Shown in pieces: positions 61,069 through 64,000 of a stretch of 64,000 nt of DNA (positions within the stretch are counted from its first letter, which is position 1; each line of letters opens with the position of its first letter). Source of the stretch: Glandiceps talaboti (taxonomy: Eukaryota > Hemichordata > Enteropneusta > Spengelidae); the NCBI RefSeq assembly GCF_964340395.1, contig NC_135552.1:27996181-28060180 (forward strand), written 5' to 3'. The notes beneath the pieces are model-generated. The model had not been told where the DNA came from and did not search any database. It was given only the letters and a program-made list of their open reading frames with translations. A program made the position numbers and the translations under genes.

Positions 61069-61396
61069 GTACACATAATTTGCATATCAGGATTGTGTTT
61101 TTCTGGAATAAATTCCCCAAATACAAGTACCTATCAATGTGTGATGGATTACTACTAACATGTGCTGTTCACACTTTTTGTAAGCATGTAGTCAAGCTAG
61201 ATTTTCACTTGATTAGATCCATTTGACTAGACGTGAGTGGCGAGATCTTCAGATGCAAAACCAATGAATAGCCTCTAGACTAATATGGAATAGAACTGGT
61301 TACTTGTACACAGTTGTAGAAGAAATGATGAGATAAACTCAAAATATTAGAAACCTATCTGGTGTAAAGTCTGTCACATTGCAATATTTGTGTTAA

Positions 61397-61518
61397 AATA
61401 ATAATAATAATAATAATATATATATATATAAATGAACAGAGATTGAGGTATAAAAAGTACCACATGTAGGAGTCGACCCCCTAGCCAGAATGCTCTAGCC
61501 AGCAGAGCTAATGTGTCA
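61397..61518 (-). mobile_element. tRNA-derived SINE-like element
   Basis: On the minus strand, TTAGCTCTGCTGGCTAGAGC (A box, near 61510-61491) is followed by GGGGGTCGACTCC (B box, 61481-61469), as in tRNA genes. The anticodon arm between them is mostly missing, so this is not a functional tRNA. A short body and an (AT)n/(TTA)n tail to 61397 complete a SINE-like layout. Confidence 0.6.
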
Positions 61519-61644
61519 ACTGGTAGATTCCGTGTGTCGTCCTTGTGTGTACCTTTCTACCCGTGTTACTTTTTTTCCTCAATATAATTTAATTTCTACA
61601 TTACTTGGGTGAGTTTCATCTGTATATAGTTACTTGGTATGTGT

Positions 61645-61811
<167 letters not shown>

Positions 61812-63565
61812 GTAATTGTCTACCCTGTAAATCATATACACATACTAAGTAACTCTACATCTAAACACATAATTGACTTCTAAAACTATGTTGACAAAAA
61901 AAATGTAGATATTCAACTGTTTTTTTGGCAAGTATGTAGTAAACCGATACATGGCAGCAAGTATTTACACTTTTTACATTATTGTGGTTCTATTATTACC
62001 CAAAGACACAAATTGCTTTCCTAAAATGTACTCTGAACTCCATCAGTAACGTTGCTCTGCTGACACAGTGATTTTGATCTGATTTGGAGGTTCCATCTTA
62101 GCAAAAAGCAGGGTATATGAAAAAACATAATTTTTATTGTTAATTTTGAATATTATCATCCCGAGTATGACAGCATCAGTGTCTTGGTTTTGATACTTTT
62201 TCCCAAAATATCTTCGCATGACACTGAATCACTGAATGTGTAAAATTCAAGCCCTACATTCATACACAAATGTACAATCGTTCTTCTGACAGAGTTTAGG
62301 TTCTAATCTAGGAAAACAATTGTGCTGAAGAGAAGATGGCTGCACAGTCATGCTCTACACTAGGAAAAAAGTATATCACAAGAAACAAAATGTTTTTATT
62401 TTAAGTTGTTTTAATACAGAAAACAGAGTGTGCTAATTCAAATTTACATGTTGCAGAACTTTATTTTGATGGAACACCAAATTTGAAACTATGGATCATA
62501 ATGTCTTTCCAACAGAGCTCCATGTTTGGCAAAGTGCATCTCAGTTGCAATTATACAGCTCTTATTTTATGCAAATAGTATTCATAAAATGCAGTCATTA
62601 TGCAAATAATGAAATTATTATGCATATATAATTCAGAAGGTAAAAGAACTGCTAATATTTTATGCATCTGGTGCTAGATTCTGCTTATGCTATGCACACA
62701 TATGCAAAGTGGATAAAATGATGACAAAATATTGTACAAAGGGAGTGAATGTCAATGATGTGCAAGTCTGCTACAAAAGGTTACTGACCTGATGTGTAGA
62801 TAAATTTCAGAATCAGTTGTCCTAGGGTTCTAGTGTTTATTGCATACAAACATATACATTTGTATACAAAAGAGTTGTATCAAAACATGTTAATTAATAT
62901 CACTTAAAACTAGAAACGAAGTTATTGCAAAAAATAGACTAGGTGTAAATTCTCAAACGTTCCATTGCAAAATAAACACACAAGATAAAATCACATGCAT
63001 GCTTTAAATGTACTTCAAAAGAATTTTAAGAAGGTATCAATTGAAAATAATTTAACAAAATATTTTTCATCCCAGAAATACCAACTTTGGTTTAGAAACG
63101 CATTAAACATTTGTTGTTGTTTTTTTCTTTTCAAATCTATATTTCATACATTCAATGATTGTTGTATGCAGAAAATGTGTCCTAAGTATATCTTGCAAAA
63201 TATTTAACTTACAGCGGACAAAAGTTCCATATATAACTGATATGAATTACTTGTGGATTTGTGACAAGAAGATTGACTTTTACCTTGTCCAAAAAATGTG
63301 GAAAGATTTGTCACTCTTCAAAGACTAGCTGATGAAATGTTATACACTATATACGCATACCTTCATTGGCTACTACTAAACAGGTGTTACATTTACTCAG
63401 CCAATCATCTTCTGGATAAAATCTACAACCACATTTTTAATTGGCTAATATATGGTCTTCTTACCACCAGAGAATGCTTAATCATTAAAATTCGAAACTT
63501 ATGTTTTGATTGGCTCTTTTAAAGATGTTGTACACACTGCAAGTACATCTTCTGATTGATCTTTT

Positions 63566-64000
63566 GTAACCTAGGTTCAGATTGGCTAATGCAAAGGTGT
63601 TGTACTCAATGAGAGCCTTTGTAACCTAGATTCAGATTGGCTAATGCAAAGGTGTTGTACTCAATGAGAGCCTTTGTAACCTAGATCCAGATTGGCTAAT
63701 GTAAAGGTGTTGTACTCAATGAGAGCCTTTGTAACCTAGATCCAGATTGGCTAATGTAAAGGTGTTGTACTCAATGAGAGCCTTTGTAACCTAGATTCAG
63801 ATTGGCTAATGCAAAGGTGTTGTACTCAATGACAGCCTTTGTAACCTCGATTCAGATTGGCTAATGTAAAGGTGTTGTACTCAATGAGAGCCTTTGTAAC
63901 CTAGATCCAGATTGGCTAATGTAAAGGTGTTGTACTCAATGAGAGCCTTTGTAACCTAGATTCAGATTGGCTAATGCAAAGGTGTTGTACTCAATGAGAG
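63566..64000. repeat. 55-bp minisatellite, ~8 copies, running off the window
   Basis: The unit begins GTAACCTAGATTCAGATTGG, continues CTAATGCAAAGGTGTTG and TACTCAATGAGAGCCTTT, and contains an ATTGG (CCAAT on the other strand). Units alternate between AGATTC...AATGCAAAGG and AGATCC...AATGTAAAGG. Diverged relatives with ATTGGCT extend left to about 63390. The array is cut by the window end. Confidence 0.95.

Overview
This is animal nuclear DNA. It is AT-rich, has spliced genes with long introns, and is full of microsatellites, minisatellites and small non-autonomous transposons. Gene content (a ZC3H4/ZC3H6-type zinc-finger gene and several ELOVL6-like elongases) and repeat style fit a bilaterian, probably a marine invertebrate. 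I cannot place it to phylum from the sequence alone. A clean AT-AC minor-class intron shows that the host lineage has kept the U12 spliceosome. No retrovirus, LTR element, Polinton or bacterial-type feature was recognised.

Layout. 1-5.4 kb: intergenic, with a truncated MITE and small hairpins. 5421-6293 (+): first ELOVL6-like gene, intronless. 6.3-15.4 kb: intergenic, long (AT)n/(AC)n/(ATAC)n/(ACC)n tracts, one TIR element and a degenerate ~50-bp repeat. 15451-29967 (-): a ten-exon ZC3H4/ZC3H6 orthologue; the exon phases sum to one open frame of 1226 codons plus stop. 30.0-30.6 kb: its putative divergent promoter, with a possible first exon of an unknown + strand gene. 30.6-37.9 kb: intergenic, with a 69-bp higher-order minisatellite. 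37967-38842 (+): second ELOVL6-like gene, intronless. 38.8-49.9 kb: intergenic, with a SINE-like element, a 42-bp hairpin minisatellite and a possible small E2F-type promoter. 49912-50811 (-): third ELOVL6-like gene, intronless and closest to canonical ELOVL6. 50.8-64 kb: no gene recognised; foldback element with 9-bp target duplication, a GGGAGCC-ended MITE, a 43-bp minisatellite, pentanucleotide tracts, a tRNA-like SINE, and two minisatellites of about 55 bp, the last running off the end.

How the genes relate. The three elongases are enzymes of the ER fatty-acid elongation cycle and form a dispersed cluster of about 45 kb. ZC3H4 is a nuclear factor that in mammals works with WDR82 to terminate unproductive transcription; nothing in the sequence links it functionally to the elongases, and it appears to be a bystander lying between two of them.
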